Program-made: the position numbers and the translations under genes
Part shown: positions 43,543 through 51,425 of the stretch, in pieces
Layout of the letters: each line of letters begins with the position of its first letter
Numbering within the stretch: the stretch's first letter is position 1
Notes under the pieces: model-generated
Database searches by the model: none
The model's input: only the letters and a program-made list of their open reading frames with translations
What the model was told of the DNA's origin: nothing
DNA from: Halopseudomonas pelagia CL-AP6
GTDB lineage: Bacteria; Pseudomonadota; Gammaproteobacteria; Pseudomonadales; Pseudomonadaceae
Direction: 5' to 3'
Length of the DNA stretch: 64,000 nt
Assembly (NCBI RefSeq): GCF_000410875.1
Contig: NZ_AROI01000013.1
Span: 17,499 to 81,498, forward strand

Positions 43543-44573
43543 GGGCTGGCTCCCGTGGCGGTGTTGTTATTGTCGTAGGGCAGGGCGCCGCCGCAGCCCG
43601 GGAAGATGCCGTAGTGACGTTCGAAGTTGCCGATGAATTCAAAGTGCGGGGCAAAGCGCGTGTCCTTGAGCATCCGCCAGGTGTTGCCGCATACCGGGAA
43701 GATGCGTCCGGTTTCGATCGCATGGTGCTTGTCGAGTTGGAGCAGGTGCTCGGCCTCGGGGATGCTGCCACGGTAAATTACCGCCTGACCATAGTCCTCG
43801 CAGGCCGGCTCCAGCTCGGCCAGCTTGAATAGCCGGTAGGTGGCGGAGAAGAAACGCGCATTGCCAAGTTTGCCGGCAATCGCTGGGTCGGTGATTTCCA
43901 GCGGGCGATCTTCCACCAGGCGCGGGTCCAGGAAGCCGTGACGGCGGGCCAGATTTTCGAAGTCGTTCCAGTACAGGGCGCCGCCCAGACATTCGCCGTA
44001 AAGCACCTCGTCCTGACGCAGGGCGTCCGGCAGGCGCCGGTCGGCGTAGATATCCGAGAAATACAGTTCGCCACCGGGCTTGAGCAGGCGGTAGGCCTCG
44101 CGCAACACCGCATCCTTGTCCGGTGACAGGTTGATCACGCAATTGGAGACGATTACGTCGATGCTGTTGTCGGGCAGGTTCAGACTGTCCAGTTGCTCGA
44201 TATAACCCTGATGAAAACTGACGTTCGCGAAGCCAAAGCGCTGGGCATGGTAATCCAGGTGGCGGCGGGCGACATCCAGCTGTTCTTCGGTCATATCGAC
44301 GCCGATCACCCGGCCCTGAGACCCGACCAGTTGTGCCAGTACATAACAGTCGCGTCCCGAACCGCTGCCCAGGTCGAGAATGTGGCAGCCGGGCAACAGA
44401 TGCGGGGCGACTAGTCCACAGCCATAGTATTTGTCTGTGACTTCTGGGTGGATGTTGGCCAGCAGCGGCTTGAGCCATTCCGGCATGCTGGAGATGTCAC
44501 AGCAGGCCGAGGTTTTCAGGTCGCTGCTGCTTTGCAGTACCTTGCCATAGTAGTCTTGAACGGATTCGTGCAC
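43533..44573 (-). CDS. arsM: Arsenite S-adenosylmethionine methyltransferase ArsM
   Basis: Methylates arsenite to volatile or excreted methylarsenicals. The 346-residue protein starts with GTG behind AGGGGG. Motif I is [17 protein letters not shown] (about residues 64-80) and the post-I acidic VGVD-like VIGVD is at 89-93. The catalytic cysteines expected from ArsM are present (near 52, 145 in SNCVINL and 195 in GECLGGAL, the last two 50 apart as in characterised ArsM). Extra cysteine pairs at residues 24-25 and at the extreme C-terminus (SPCC) may bind arsenite. It is followed directly by arsC. Confidence 0.92.
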   Translation of the reverse strand: MHESVQDYYGKVLQSSSDLKTSACCDISSMPEWLKPLLANIHPEVTDKYYGCGLVAPHLLPGCHILDLGSGSGRDCYVLAQLVGSQGRVIGVDMTEEQLDVARRHLDYHAQRFGFANVSFHQGYIEQLDSLNLPDNSIDVIVSNCVINLSPDKDAVLREAYRLLKPGGELYFSDIYADRRLPDALRQDEVLYGECLGGALYWNDFENLARRHGFLDPRLVEDRPLEITDPAIAGKLGNARFFSATYRLFKLAELEPACEDYGQAVIYRGSIPEAEHLLQLDKHHAIETGRIFPVCGNTWRMLKDTRFAPHFEFIGNFERHYGIFPGCGGALPYDNNNTATGASPCC

Positions 44574-44781
44574 GAAGCCCCCTGGTTAATGAATCATCTG
44601 TTCTATTGGAGCGAGCGAGGCCGCGAATATTACATCAATTGAATGCGCCTTAGACGAATTGCCGTGGTTAACAAACTTTAGCAACTGTTACCAAAGGTGC
44701 GGTTATCGTGGCCGCTCTGTCTTGTTATTGCTTTTCTGCAGTGCTAAGTTCTTGCCTGTTAGATCTCCATATAGAGTCAAT

Positions 44782-45159
44782 ATGAAATCCACGCTGCTTC
44801 GCTCATGTCTGTTTTGGCTGATGATCCTGATCATCCCGGCCCAGGCTGTGGCAGGTGTCATTTCTGCCTCCTGCGGAGCATCCGGAGCGGCTATGCAGCA
44901 GACCGATATCGGGGGTGAACATGCAGGTCACCACGGTATGGGGATAGATGCTGATGCAGGCGATGCCGGGTCAGGGATGCAGCATATCGGTTGCGTCCTG
45001 TGTGCCAGCAGTTGCCATGGCGTCAGTGCGCTGACCAGTGCAGCTGTATCACCACTGCCATCCCTTCAGGCCACTGTGGGCTATGTAGGCGAGTATAGAT
45101 TTTTTGCCGGGCAAATCCCCGAGCCCTTGAAACGCCCTCCCCGTAGCGTCCTCCTCTGA
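44782..45159 (+). CDS. Small exported Cys/His-rich protein, first gene of copper cluster
   Basis: ATG 44782 opens a signal peptide (MKSTLLRSCLFWLMILIIPAQAVAG), giving 125 residues; the longer in-frame upstream extension has no support. The mature part is rich in Gly, Asp, His and Met and contains CVLCASSCHG (about residues 73-82), a likely soft-metal site. It resembles small CzcI/DUF2946-type proteins in front of heavy-metal operons. The 208 bases between it and arsM (44574-44781) hold the divergent promoters; I see no clear CueR, CusR or ArsR operator there. Confidence 0.7.
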   Translation: MKSTLLRSCLFWLMILIIPAQAVAGVISASCGASGAAMQQTDIGGEHAGHHGMGIDADAGDAGSGMQHIGCVLCASSCHGVSALTSAAVSPLPSLQATVGYVGEYRFFAGQIPEPLKRPPRSVLL

Positions 45160-45229
45160 CACTGTAACGGCTCCTGTCGAGCTGAACCTATCCTGATCGG
45201 TTGATGCCGATCTGATTGCAGAGGTGGTC

Positions 45230-45535
45230 ATGTTTTCCCCAACCTATTGTATAGGCGGCATGCTTGCCGTCTTGGCCTGGCATAGCCAGGCTCAGGCAGC
45301 CCCGCCTGATCCATCTGCCGCGGACGCTGTGCCGCCGGTGGTGTACGAATCCCCGCTGCAAAGCTATCGGCGCTTTGAGCCGCAACTCCCCGGAAACTGG
45401 CGTGAAGCCAATGATAACGTCGGCCGTATTGGCGGCTGGCAAACCTACGCCGCAGAGGTGTGGGAGGCCAGTCAGTCGCAGGATGGCGGTGCTGAAGCCG
45501 ACGCCGGCGATGCCAATCCACATCAGCATCACTAA
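45230..45535 (+). CDS. Unknown exported His-ended protein in copper cluster
   Basis: ATG 45230 with GAGG 5 bases upstream; 101 residues. A signal peptide (about 1-21, MFSPTYCIGGMLAVLAWHSQAQA) is followed by a proline-rich start, SYRRFEPQLPGNWREANDNVGRIGGW in the centre, and a short acidic tail ending NPHQHH. I do not recognise the family. It lies 10 bases before the TolC-like gene and so is probably co-transcribed. A periplasmic copper-handling role is a guess from location. Confidence 0.7.
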   Translation: MFSPTYCIGGMLAVLAWHSQAQAAPPDPSAADAVPPVVYESPLQSYRRFEPQLPGNWREANDNVGRIGGWQTYAAEVWEASQSQDGGAEADAGDANPHQHH

Positions 45536-45545
45536 GGGGGCGGTT

Positions 45546-46964
45546 ATGAACAGAACCTTTAAGCCTCCTATGCGATTTGTTGCTCTCGGCACACTGTTGC
45601 TGAGCATGGCTGGTTGCGCCAACCTCACGCCGCAGTCGAGCCTTGAGCAGGTGCAGCAACAAAGCGCCGAATTGACCGGGCAAGATGCGTTGCACTGGGG
45701 GCGGCAGCAAGAACAGGCGCCGGCGCTCCGCGAGCGCATTGACGACCTGTTGGCAGAGCCGCTGGCGCTGGAAAGTGCGGTAGAGATAGCGCTGATGAAC
45801 AATCCTGGCTTACAGGCGCGCTTGTTTGATCTGGGTATCGCGGATGCAGAGCGGGTGCAGGCGAGCCGCCTGCCGAACCCTGGTTTTTCCATCGGGCGCA
45901 TGACTCGTGGTACGGAGGTGGAATGGGAGCGAGGTCTACATCTGAATCTGGGTAGTCTGATTGCGCTGCCAATGACGCGCCGCATCGCTGCAGGGCAGAA
46001 CGCGCAGGTGCAGCGTGAGGTCAGCCTGTCAGTGATGCGCTTGGCAACCGATACCCGCATAGCTTGGTATCACGCGGTAGCGGCGCAGCAGAGCTTGGCC
46101 TACAGCGAGCAAGTGCTGCAAGCGGCCGATGCCAGTGCGGAGTTGGCTCGGCGCATGGCCGCGGTGGGTAACTACAGCGCCCTGCAGCAGGCCCGCGAGC
46201 AAAGCTTCTATGCGGAGGCGGCCCTGGCTCACCTGCAGGCCGAGCGTGAGAAGTCGGCCAGCCACGAGCGGCTGATCAGGCTGCTCGGGTTATGGGGCGA
46301 ACAGATGGATTTCGCGCTGCCTGACCGGTTACCGGATCTGCCCCAGCACCCGCTGGACCAGCCCGATATCGAACAGCAGGCGATGGCCAGCCGGCTGGAT
46401 GTACAGGCGGCGCAGCAGGCTGCCGAGCGTCTGGCAACCAACCTGAAGCTGGGCAAGGCCACCCGATTTATCAATGTGCTGGAGCTGGGCGTCAGCCATA
46501 ACAGCTCCAATGAAGCGCCGGTACAGCGCGGTTATGAGATTACCGTCGAGCTGCCGTTGTTCGACTGGAGTGGTGCACGTATGGCCGGCAACGAAGCGCG
46601 CTATATGCAGCAGGTACGGCGCACCGCCGAAGTGGCGATCAATGCGCGCTCGCAGCTGCGGGAGGGCTACCAGGCCTATCGCAGCGCCTGGGATGTGGCT
46701 GCGCATTACCGTGACGAAATAGTGCCGCTGCGCAAACGCATCAGCGAGGAAAACATGCTGCTCTACAACGGCATGTTTATCGGTGTGTTCGATTTGCTGG
46801 CCGATGCCCGCGAGCAGATCGTTACGGTCAACCGTTACCTGCAGGCTCAGCGTGACTTCTGGGTCGCCCAGTCAGAGTTCGATCTGGTGCGCTACGGGCC
46901 GGTACAGCCGAGCCAGGCCAGTACCGCTTCCATCACATCCGCTTCCCCCGCCGGAGGGCACTGA
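45546..46964 (+). CDS. TolC-family outer-membrane efflux lipoprotein
   Basis: ATG 45546 (the much longer in-frame form is rejected: AAGGGGG lies 8 bases upstream and a lipoprotein signal begins at once). The 472-residue protein has a lipobox LLSMAGC (lipidation at Cys24) and two OEP repeats (about residues 75-250 and 270-450), the CusC/TolC layout. CusC-like proteins pair with a membrane-fusion protein and an RND pump, neither of which is encoded here; it must use partners elsewhere or work alone. Followed 2 bases later by the multicopper oxidase. Confidence 0.9.
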   Translation: MNRTFKPPMRFVALGTLLLSMAGCANLTPQSSLEQVQQQSAELTGQDALHWGRQQEQAPALRERIDDLLAEPLALESAVEIALMNNPGLQARLFDLGIADAERVQASRLPNPGFSIGRMTRGTEVEWERGLHLNLGSLIALPMTRRIAAGQNAQVQREVSLSVMRLATDTRIAWYHAVAAQQSLAYSEQVLQAADASAELARRMAAVGNYSALQQAREQSFYAEAALAHLQAEREKSASHERLIRLLGLWGEQMDFALPDRLPDLPQHPLDQPDIEQQAMASRLDVQAAQQAAERLATNLKLGKATRFINVLELGVSHNSSNEAPVQRGYEITVELPLFDWSGARMAGNEARYMQQVRRTAEVAINARSQLREGYQAYRSAWDVAAHYRDEIVPLRKRISEENMLLYNGMFIGVFDLLADAREQIVTVNRYLQAQRDFWVAQSEFDLVRYGPVQPSQASTASITSASPAGGH

Positions 46965-46966
46965 AC

Positions 46967-48358
46967 ATGGTTTCACGACGTGATTTTTTTATCGGCGCTG
47001 GCGCCATCACTGCAGCGGTAGCCACCTCCGCGGTCAGCCGGACTTCGTTGGCCAGCCTGCCCGAGCCAGTCATTCAAGCTCGGCCAGATACCATGCCACC
47101 GCTGGAGCCGAATAGCGGTAGACCCTACAAACCGGTAGTCACGCTGAACGGCTGGACGCTGCCCTGGCGCATGAATAACGGGGTAAAGGAGTTTCATCTG
47201 GTTGCAGAGCCGGTGGTGCGGGAAATGGCCCCTGGATTCAATGCGCACTTATGGGGTTACAACGGCCAATCACCAGGCCCAACCATCGAGGTGGTGGAGG
47301 GTGACCGGGTACGTATTTTTGTCACCAATAAGCTGCCGGAGCACACCAGTATTCACTGGCATGGCCAACGCCTGCCCAATGGCATGGACGGCGTGGCCGG
47401 TCTGAATCAGCGTGCTATCCCGGCCGGCAAGACCTACGTCTACGAGTTTGAGGCCAAGCGCCCCGGGACCTTCATGTATCACCCGCATGCGGATGAAATG
47501 GTGCAGATGGCCATGGGCATGATGGGGTTCTGGGTTACGCATCCGCGCGAGACCCATCCGCATATCGACGAAGTGGACCGTGATTACTGTTTTCTACTCA
47601 ATGCCTATGACGTCGAGCCGGGAAGCTATACCCCAAAGATCATGGAGATGCTCGATTTCAATATCTGGGCCTTCAACAGCAGAATTTTTCCCGGTATTGA
47701 TCCCTTGGTCGCGCGCAAGGATGACAAGGTGCGGATTCGGGTTGGCAACCTGACCATGACCAATCACCCGATTCATTTGCATGGGCACGAATTTGAAGTC
47801 ACCGGGACCGACGGCGGCCCAGTACCGCGCGGCGCCCGCTGGCCAGAGGTGACCACCGATGTGGCGGTTGGCCAGATGCGCCAGATCGAGTTTATCGCCA
47901 GCGATCTGGGCGATTGGGCCTTTCACTGCCACAAGAGTCATCACACCATGAACGCTATGGGCCACGACGTACCGACGATGGTCGGCGTTGATCATCGCAA
48001 GGTGGTTACCCAGATCAATAATCTGATTCCGGATTACATGGTGATGGGTGAGCGTGGCATGGCGGATATGACTGAAATGCAAATGCCGTTGCCAGAAAAC
48101 ACCGTACCGATGATGACCGGTGACGGTCCCTTTGGCTCGGTAGAAATGGGTGGCATGTTCACCATGCTCAAGGTGCGCGCAGACCAACCGGCTGGCGATT
48201 ACCGCGACCCCGGCTGGTATCAGCAACCGCAAGGCACGCAGGCATTCGAGTGGACTGGGCCTCTGGTTGAACCTTCCCGGTTTAAATCCGAGTCAGCCAC
48301 AGGCAAGCCCGCAGTTGAAGTGCAGGTACGCAAACCTACCGGGCATACCGGTCATTGA
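46967..48358 (+). CDS. Multicopper oxidase, Tat-exported
   Basis: Copper-binding oxidase probably acting on Cu(I) in the periplasm. The 463-residue protein has a twin-arginine signal (SRRDFFIGAG, residues 3-12). The copper ligands are intact: HWHG (His130, His132), HPH (His172, His174), HPIHLHGH near 265, and HCHKSHHTM near 320, the C-terminal cluster binding type 1 and trinuclear copper. A Met-rich segment follows (about 345-410, MGERGMADMTEMQMP), as in CueO/CopA for cuprous copper. Part of the copper operon. Confidence 0.92.
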   Translation: MVSRRDFFIGAGAITAAVATSAVSRTSLASLPEPVIQARPDTMPPLEPNSGRPYKPVVTLNGWTLPWRMNNGVKEFHLVAEPVVREMAPGFNAHLWGYNGQSPGPTIEVVEGDRVRIFVTNKLPEHTSIHWHGQRLPNGMDGVAGLNQRAIPAGKTYVYEFEAKRPGTFMYHPHADEMVQMAMGMMGFWVTHPRETHPHIDEVDRDYCFLLNAYDVEPGSYTPKIMEMLDFNIWAFNSRIFPGIDPLVARKDDKVRIRVGNLTMTNHPIHLHGHEFEVTGTDGGPVPRGARWPEVTTDVAVGQMRQIEFIASDLGDWAFHCHKSHHTMNAMGHDVPTMVGVDHRKVVTQINNLIPDYMVMGERGMADMTEMQMPLPENTVPMMTGDGPFGSVEMGGMFTMLKVRADQPAGDYRDPGWYQQPQGTQAFEWTGPLVEPSRFKSESATGKPAVEVQVRKPTGHTGH

Positions 48359-48374
48359 GCTCAAAAGGGGAGAT

Positions 48375-48875
48375 ATGAAAATGCATAAGTCGTTACTGGT
48401 AGTTGGTATGGCGTTGGCGCTTGGTGTGGTGTCGTTAGGTGCATCGGCGCATGGTGAAACCCAGGGCAGCGAACGGAGCACGTTGCCGCCGGAGCAGAAG
48501 GCTTGGGGCATCGGTGCGAACGATGAGCAGGTGGACCGCGAGTTGGTCATTCGCATGGGCGACAACATGCGCTTTACCCCAGATCACTTTGAGGTTGCCG
48601 CAGGCGAGACACTGAAGTTGGTTATCAAGAACGAAGGGCAACTGCTGCATGAGCTGGTATTGGGCACCGCTGAAGAGCTCGAAGAACATGCCGCGCTAAT
48701 GGCTCAGTTCCCGGGAATGGAGCATGAAGAGCCGTATATGGCGCACGTAGGCCCCGGAGAAACGCAAACGCTGATCTGGACCTTCAACCGTACCGGGCGC
48801 TTCGATTTTGCCTGCCTGCTGCCCGGGCATTTTCAGGCCGGCATGGTCGGTGCTCTTGAAGTCAGTAAGAACTAA
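48375..48875 (+). CDS. Periplasmic cupredoxin (plastocyanin/azurin-like)
   Basis: ATG 48375 (GGGGAGAT just upstream) begins a signal peptide (MKMHKSLLVVGMALALGVVSLGASA). The 166-residue protein ends with a cupredoxin domain: His in LLHELVLGT (about residue 99), and a closing CLLPGHFQAGM (Cys, His, Met at about 149-158) giving a type 1 copper site. It lies 16 bases after the oxidase gene and is likely its electron or copper partner. Confidence 0.9.
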   Translation: MKMHKSLLVVGMALALGVVSLGASAHGETQGSERSTLPPEQKAWGIGANDEQVDRELVIRMGDNMRFTPDHFEVAAGETLKLVIKNEGQLLHELVLGTAEELEEHAALMAQFPGMEHEEPYMAHVGPGETQTLIWTFNRTGRFDFACLLPGHFQAGMVGALEVSKN

Positions 48876-48906
48876 ATGATTAACCTTGTGCAATAGGGAA
48901 AACACG

Positions 48907-49203
48907 ATGAAAAAAGTAATGATGATGTTATTGATGGCCTGCGGGCTGACGGCGGCCTCTGCCATGGCGAGCACCCACGAGCCCATGTCCGAGGGTGAGC
49001 TGAGAAAAATTGATCAAGCCGGTCAGCGCGTGACCTTGCGCCATGGTCCAATAGACAACTTGAAAATGCCACCGATGACGATGGTATTCAAGGTCGAGAA
49101 TGCTGCTGATCTGCAAGGGTTGGCCGCCGGGGACAAGGTGCGATTCCGCGCTGACAAGCAGAACGGTAATTATGTTGTAACTGCGCTTGAGAAGGGCGAA
49201 TAA
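48907..49203 (+). CDS. CusF-like periplasmic copper-binding protein
   Basis: ATG 48907 opens a signal peptide (MKKVMMMLLMACGLTAASAMA); 98 residues in total. The CusF core reads HGPIDNLKMPPMTMVFKV (about residues 53-70), with the two Met ligands of PMTM and the His of HGPI. The tryptophan that caps Cu(I) in E. coli CusF is a methionine here. CusF hands copper to the CusCBA pump; no pump is encoded nearby. Last gene of the cluster. Confidence 0.9.
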   Translation: MKKVMMMLLMACGLTAASAMASTHEPMSEGELRKIDQAGQRVTLRHGPIDNLKMPPMTMVFKVENAADLQGLAAGDKVRFRADKQNGNYVVTALEKGE

Positions 49204-49276
49204 CCTTAAGGGTAGCACCCGCTCACGAGCGTACTGAGCCCACTATTGCTTGCCTGGCTCTGTCGGTGCTCCCAGG

Positions 49277-50578
49277 CTAGATGGTTGCAATCGCGACAGC
49301 ACTGGCCGGGCCGGGATATACGGGAGCGAACCCGCCACCGGCAGTGCGAAAATTGGTGGTCTGCCCTTGATACAGGCGGGCCGCCACCCACTGTACTTGA
49401 CCGTCATAGGCATAATTGCGCAAGTCGAACTTAAGTACCTGCGACACGCCATTATCTTCCAGCACGCGCTGGCCGGGGGCTACCACGGCCTGGGCAACGT
49501 AATTGCCTGCGAGGATATCTTCCCAGACGCGACGTGTGACTTTGTCGCCTCGATAGGCCGCGCGACTTCCATAACCAGCCGCAGGCTTGAAAAACAGCTG
49601 CTTGCGTCGAGCCCACAGTTGATCGGCCTGGTCGGGAAGCACCCGTTCAGTCCGAGGAATGCCTTCAAGCAGGATCGTCCGAGTGGCTTCGGCCACGCCG
49701 AGTTGCTGTAAATGCTCGTCGCTGCTCAATAAAATCAAGTTGCGTTTGTCCGCATACAGCGTGTGAGCCTGAGGGTGAGGTGTCAACACAACTGCGTCGT
49801 TCAGGTGTGCCTCTCGAAGGTGTTCATCGGCTGGCGACTCGAGGAGAAAGTCGGTGAGCCGGTTGTACACCAGGTCGATCGCTAGGTCGCCATGCCACAA
49901 GGTACCGGAGCGCAACTCGAGGTCGGCCGGATCCGCAATCACTGTCTGAATGCCGTGGCTCTCGAATAGTCGCTGGAAGAGTAGGAACTCTGGATAGAGG
50001 TATTGGTTTGATGGTGCCGCATCGACTATCGCAATGCTGCGCAAAGGCTGCTTTCGTCCGGCTAGGATCCATTCCTGACGAAACATCGCAACGATGCGGG
50101 TCTCGAAATTCTCGGCGAGCGCTGGCGGCGGGAGTATTCCTGCAACCTCCGGGCAGCAGGCTCGCTGAGCACGGGCCACCAGTGCGTTCAGCATGGCGCC
50201 GCCAGCGTTGGTGTTGATTTCAATCAGACCGAAGGCGTCCTGCGCGACGTGAAAATCATAGCCCATGAAAACGCCCCTTGCGCCCGCTGGGTGTCTGGCG
50301 ATCGGGGCCGCGCCCGCAAGTACATGTTCGCGGTAGGCCGGCAAGGCGATTACCGATTCGACTGCGCAGATCAGTTCACGCATGCGTGCCATATGCGCTG
50401 GCGACACGAAAACAGGTCGCGCAGCGAATACCGTTGGGCAGCGCTGGTGAAGCAGTTCGAACAGTTCGGGTTGGTCGGTCTGCGTCGCCAGTGCCTGGCG
50501 CAGCGCTTGCTGGTCAAGGCTGACGCAAAAGCATTCGCTGTTGAGTCTCTGGATTAGATCAGACTGTTCTATGCCCAT
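49277..50578 (-). CDS. ATP-grasp-like protein of unknown function (possibly circularly permuted)
   Basis: The 433-residue protein has no named family I can recognise, but ATP-grasp features are visible. An acidic FGLIEINTNAGGAM (residues 117-129) resembles the Glu-x-Asn metal motif. Residues 329-346 (FFKPAAGYGSRAAYRGDK) resemble the phosphate/lysine loop, and FDLRNYAYDG (384-393) and the Gly-rich FRTAGGGFAPVY (410-421) follow. In ordinary ATP-grasp enzymes the lysine loop comes before the Glu-x-Asn; the reverse order here suggests circular permutation. No signal peptide. It converges on the copper cluster and stands alone; its substrate is unknown. The 117 bases before rsmE show no recognisable feature. 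Confidence 0.65.
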   Translation of the reverse strand: MGIEQSDLIQRLNSECFCVSLDQQALRQALATQTDQPELFELLHQRCPTVFAARPVFVSPAHMARMRELICAVESVIALPAYREHVLAGAAPIARHPAGARGVFMGYDFHVAQDAFGLIEINTNAGGAMLNALVARAQRACCPEVAGILPPPALAENFETRIVAMFRQEWILAGRKQPLRSIAIVDAAPSNQYLYPEFLLFQRLFESHGIQTVIADPADLELRSGTLWHGDLAIDLVYNRLTDFLLESPADEHLREAHLNDAVVLTPHPQAHTLYADKRNLILLSSDEHLQQLGVAEATRTILLEGIPRTERVLPDQADQLWARRKQLFFKPAAGYGSRAAYRGDKVTRRVWEDILAGNYVAQAVVAPGQRVLEDNGVSQVLKFDLRNYAYDGQVQWVAARLYQGQTTNFRTAGGGFAPVYPGPASAVAIATI

Positions 50579-50695
50579 GGCGGTCAGGTTGCCTCGGTAT
50601 CCAGTAGTAAAAGACGGGTTATAACAGGCGAATCAGCGCCGGGCAAAGGCAGTCCGTCATTCGCCCAGAATAGGACTGTTAGGATCGCTGGCGCT

Positions 50696-51421
50696 TTACT
50701 GGAAATCGCCCCAGAGATGTTGAGCCATGGTCAACGCAACCACCGGTGCTGTTTCAGTACGTAACACCCGTGGACCGAAGCGGGCGGCCTGAAAGCCGCT
50801 GTTTTCCGCCTGGGCAATTTCGTCTGCACTTAGGCCGCCTTCGGGGCCAATGAGCAAACCGAGCTGTTCAGGGCGGGCAAGGCTCTCGAGCTGTTGCTCG
50901 GTGCGATGATGCAGGACCAGCTTGAGGTCGCAATTCAGTGCGTCCAGCCAGGTGCTAAACGCTGCAGGCGGGTGAATCACCGGGACAACGCTGCGCCCAC
51001 ACTGCTCGCAAGCGCTGATGGCAATCTGTTGCCAGTGAGCCTGGCGTTTGTCGGCACGCTCACCTTGCAGTTTGACCTCGCAGCGTTCGGTAAACAGCGG
51101 GGTGATTTCGCTCACGCCCAACTCCACCGCTTTCTGGATTGCCCAATCCATACGCTCACCGCGTGACATGGCCTGGCCAAGGTGAACCTGCAGAGGCGAT
51201 TCGGGCAGGCCGGGGATAGCGGCGGCAAGCCGCAAGTTGACCAGCCGTTTGCTGACCTCGAGCACCTCGCCCGGCCATTCCTGGCCACTACCGTTGAATA
51301 TCTGTACGGGTGCGCCGGGAGACAGCCGCAACACGCGGCCGATGTAATGGGCCAAGTCGCCTTCAAGCGGCAACGGGCCCTCGGCCAGCGCGGCATCAAG
51401 GTAGAAACGCGATACGCGCAT
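50696..51421 (-). CDS. rsmE: 16S rRNA (uracil1498-N3)-methyltransferase
   Basis: SPOUT-fold methyltransferase modifying U1498. The 241-residue protein has a PUA-like N-terminus (residues 1-75) and a SPOUT domain with the knot segments LGLLIGPEGGLSADEI (about residues 185-200) and LGPRVLRTETAPVVAL (about 215-230). It follows bioA by 4 bases in one operon. Confidence 0.96.
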   Translation of the reverse strand: MRVSRFYLDAALAEGPLPLEGDLAHYIGRVLRLSPGAPVQIFNGSGQEWPGEVLEVSKRLVNLRLAAAIPGLPESPLQVHLGQAMSRGERMDWAIQKAVELGVSEITPLFTERCEVKLQGERADKRQAHWQQIAISACEQCGRSVVPVIHPPAAFSTWLDALNCDLKLVLHHRTEQQLESLARPEQLGLLIGPEGGLSADEIAQAENSGFQAARFGPRVLRTETAPVVALTMAQHLWGDFQ

Positions 51422-51425
51422 GTGA

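Noticed and set aside
45264..45545. N-terminal extension of the TolC-like gene
   Set aside because: It overlaps the preceding exported protein and precedes a clear lipoprotein signal at 45546.
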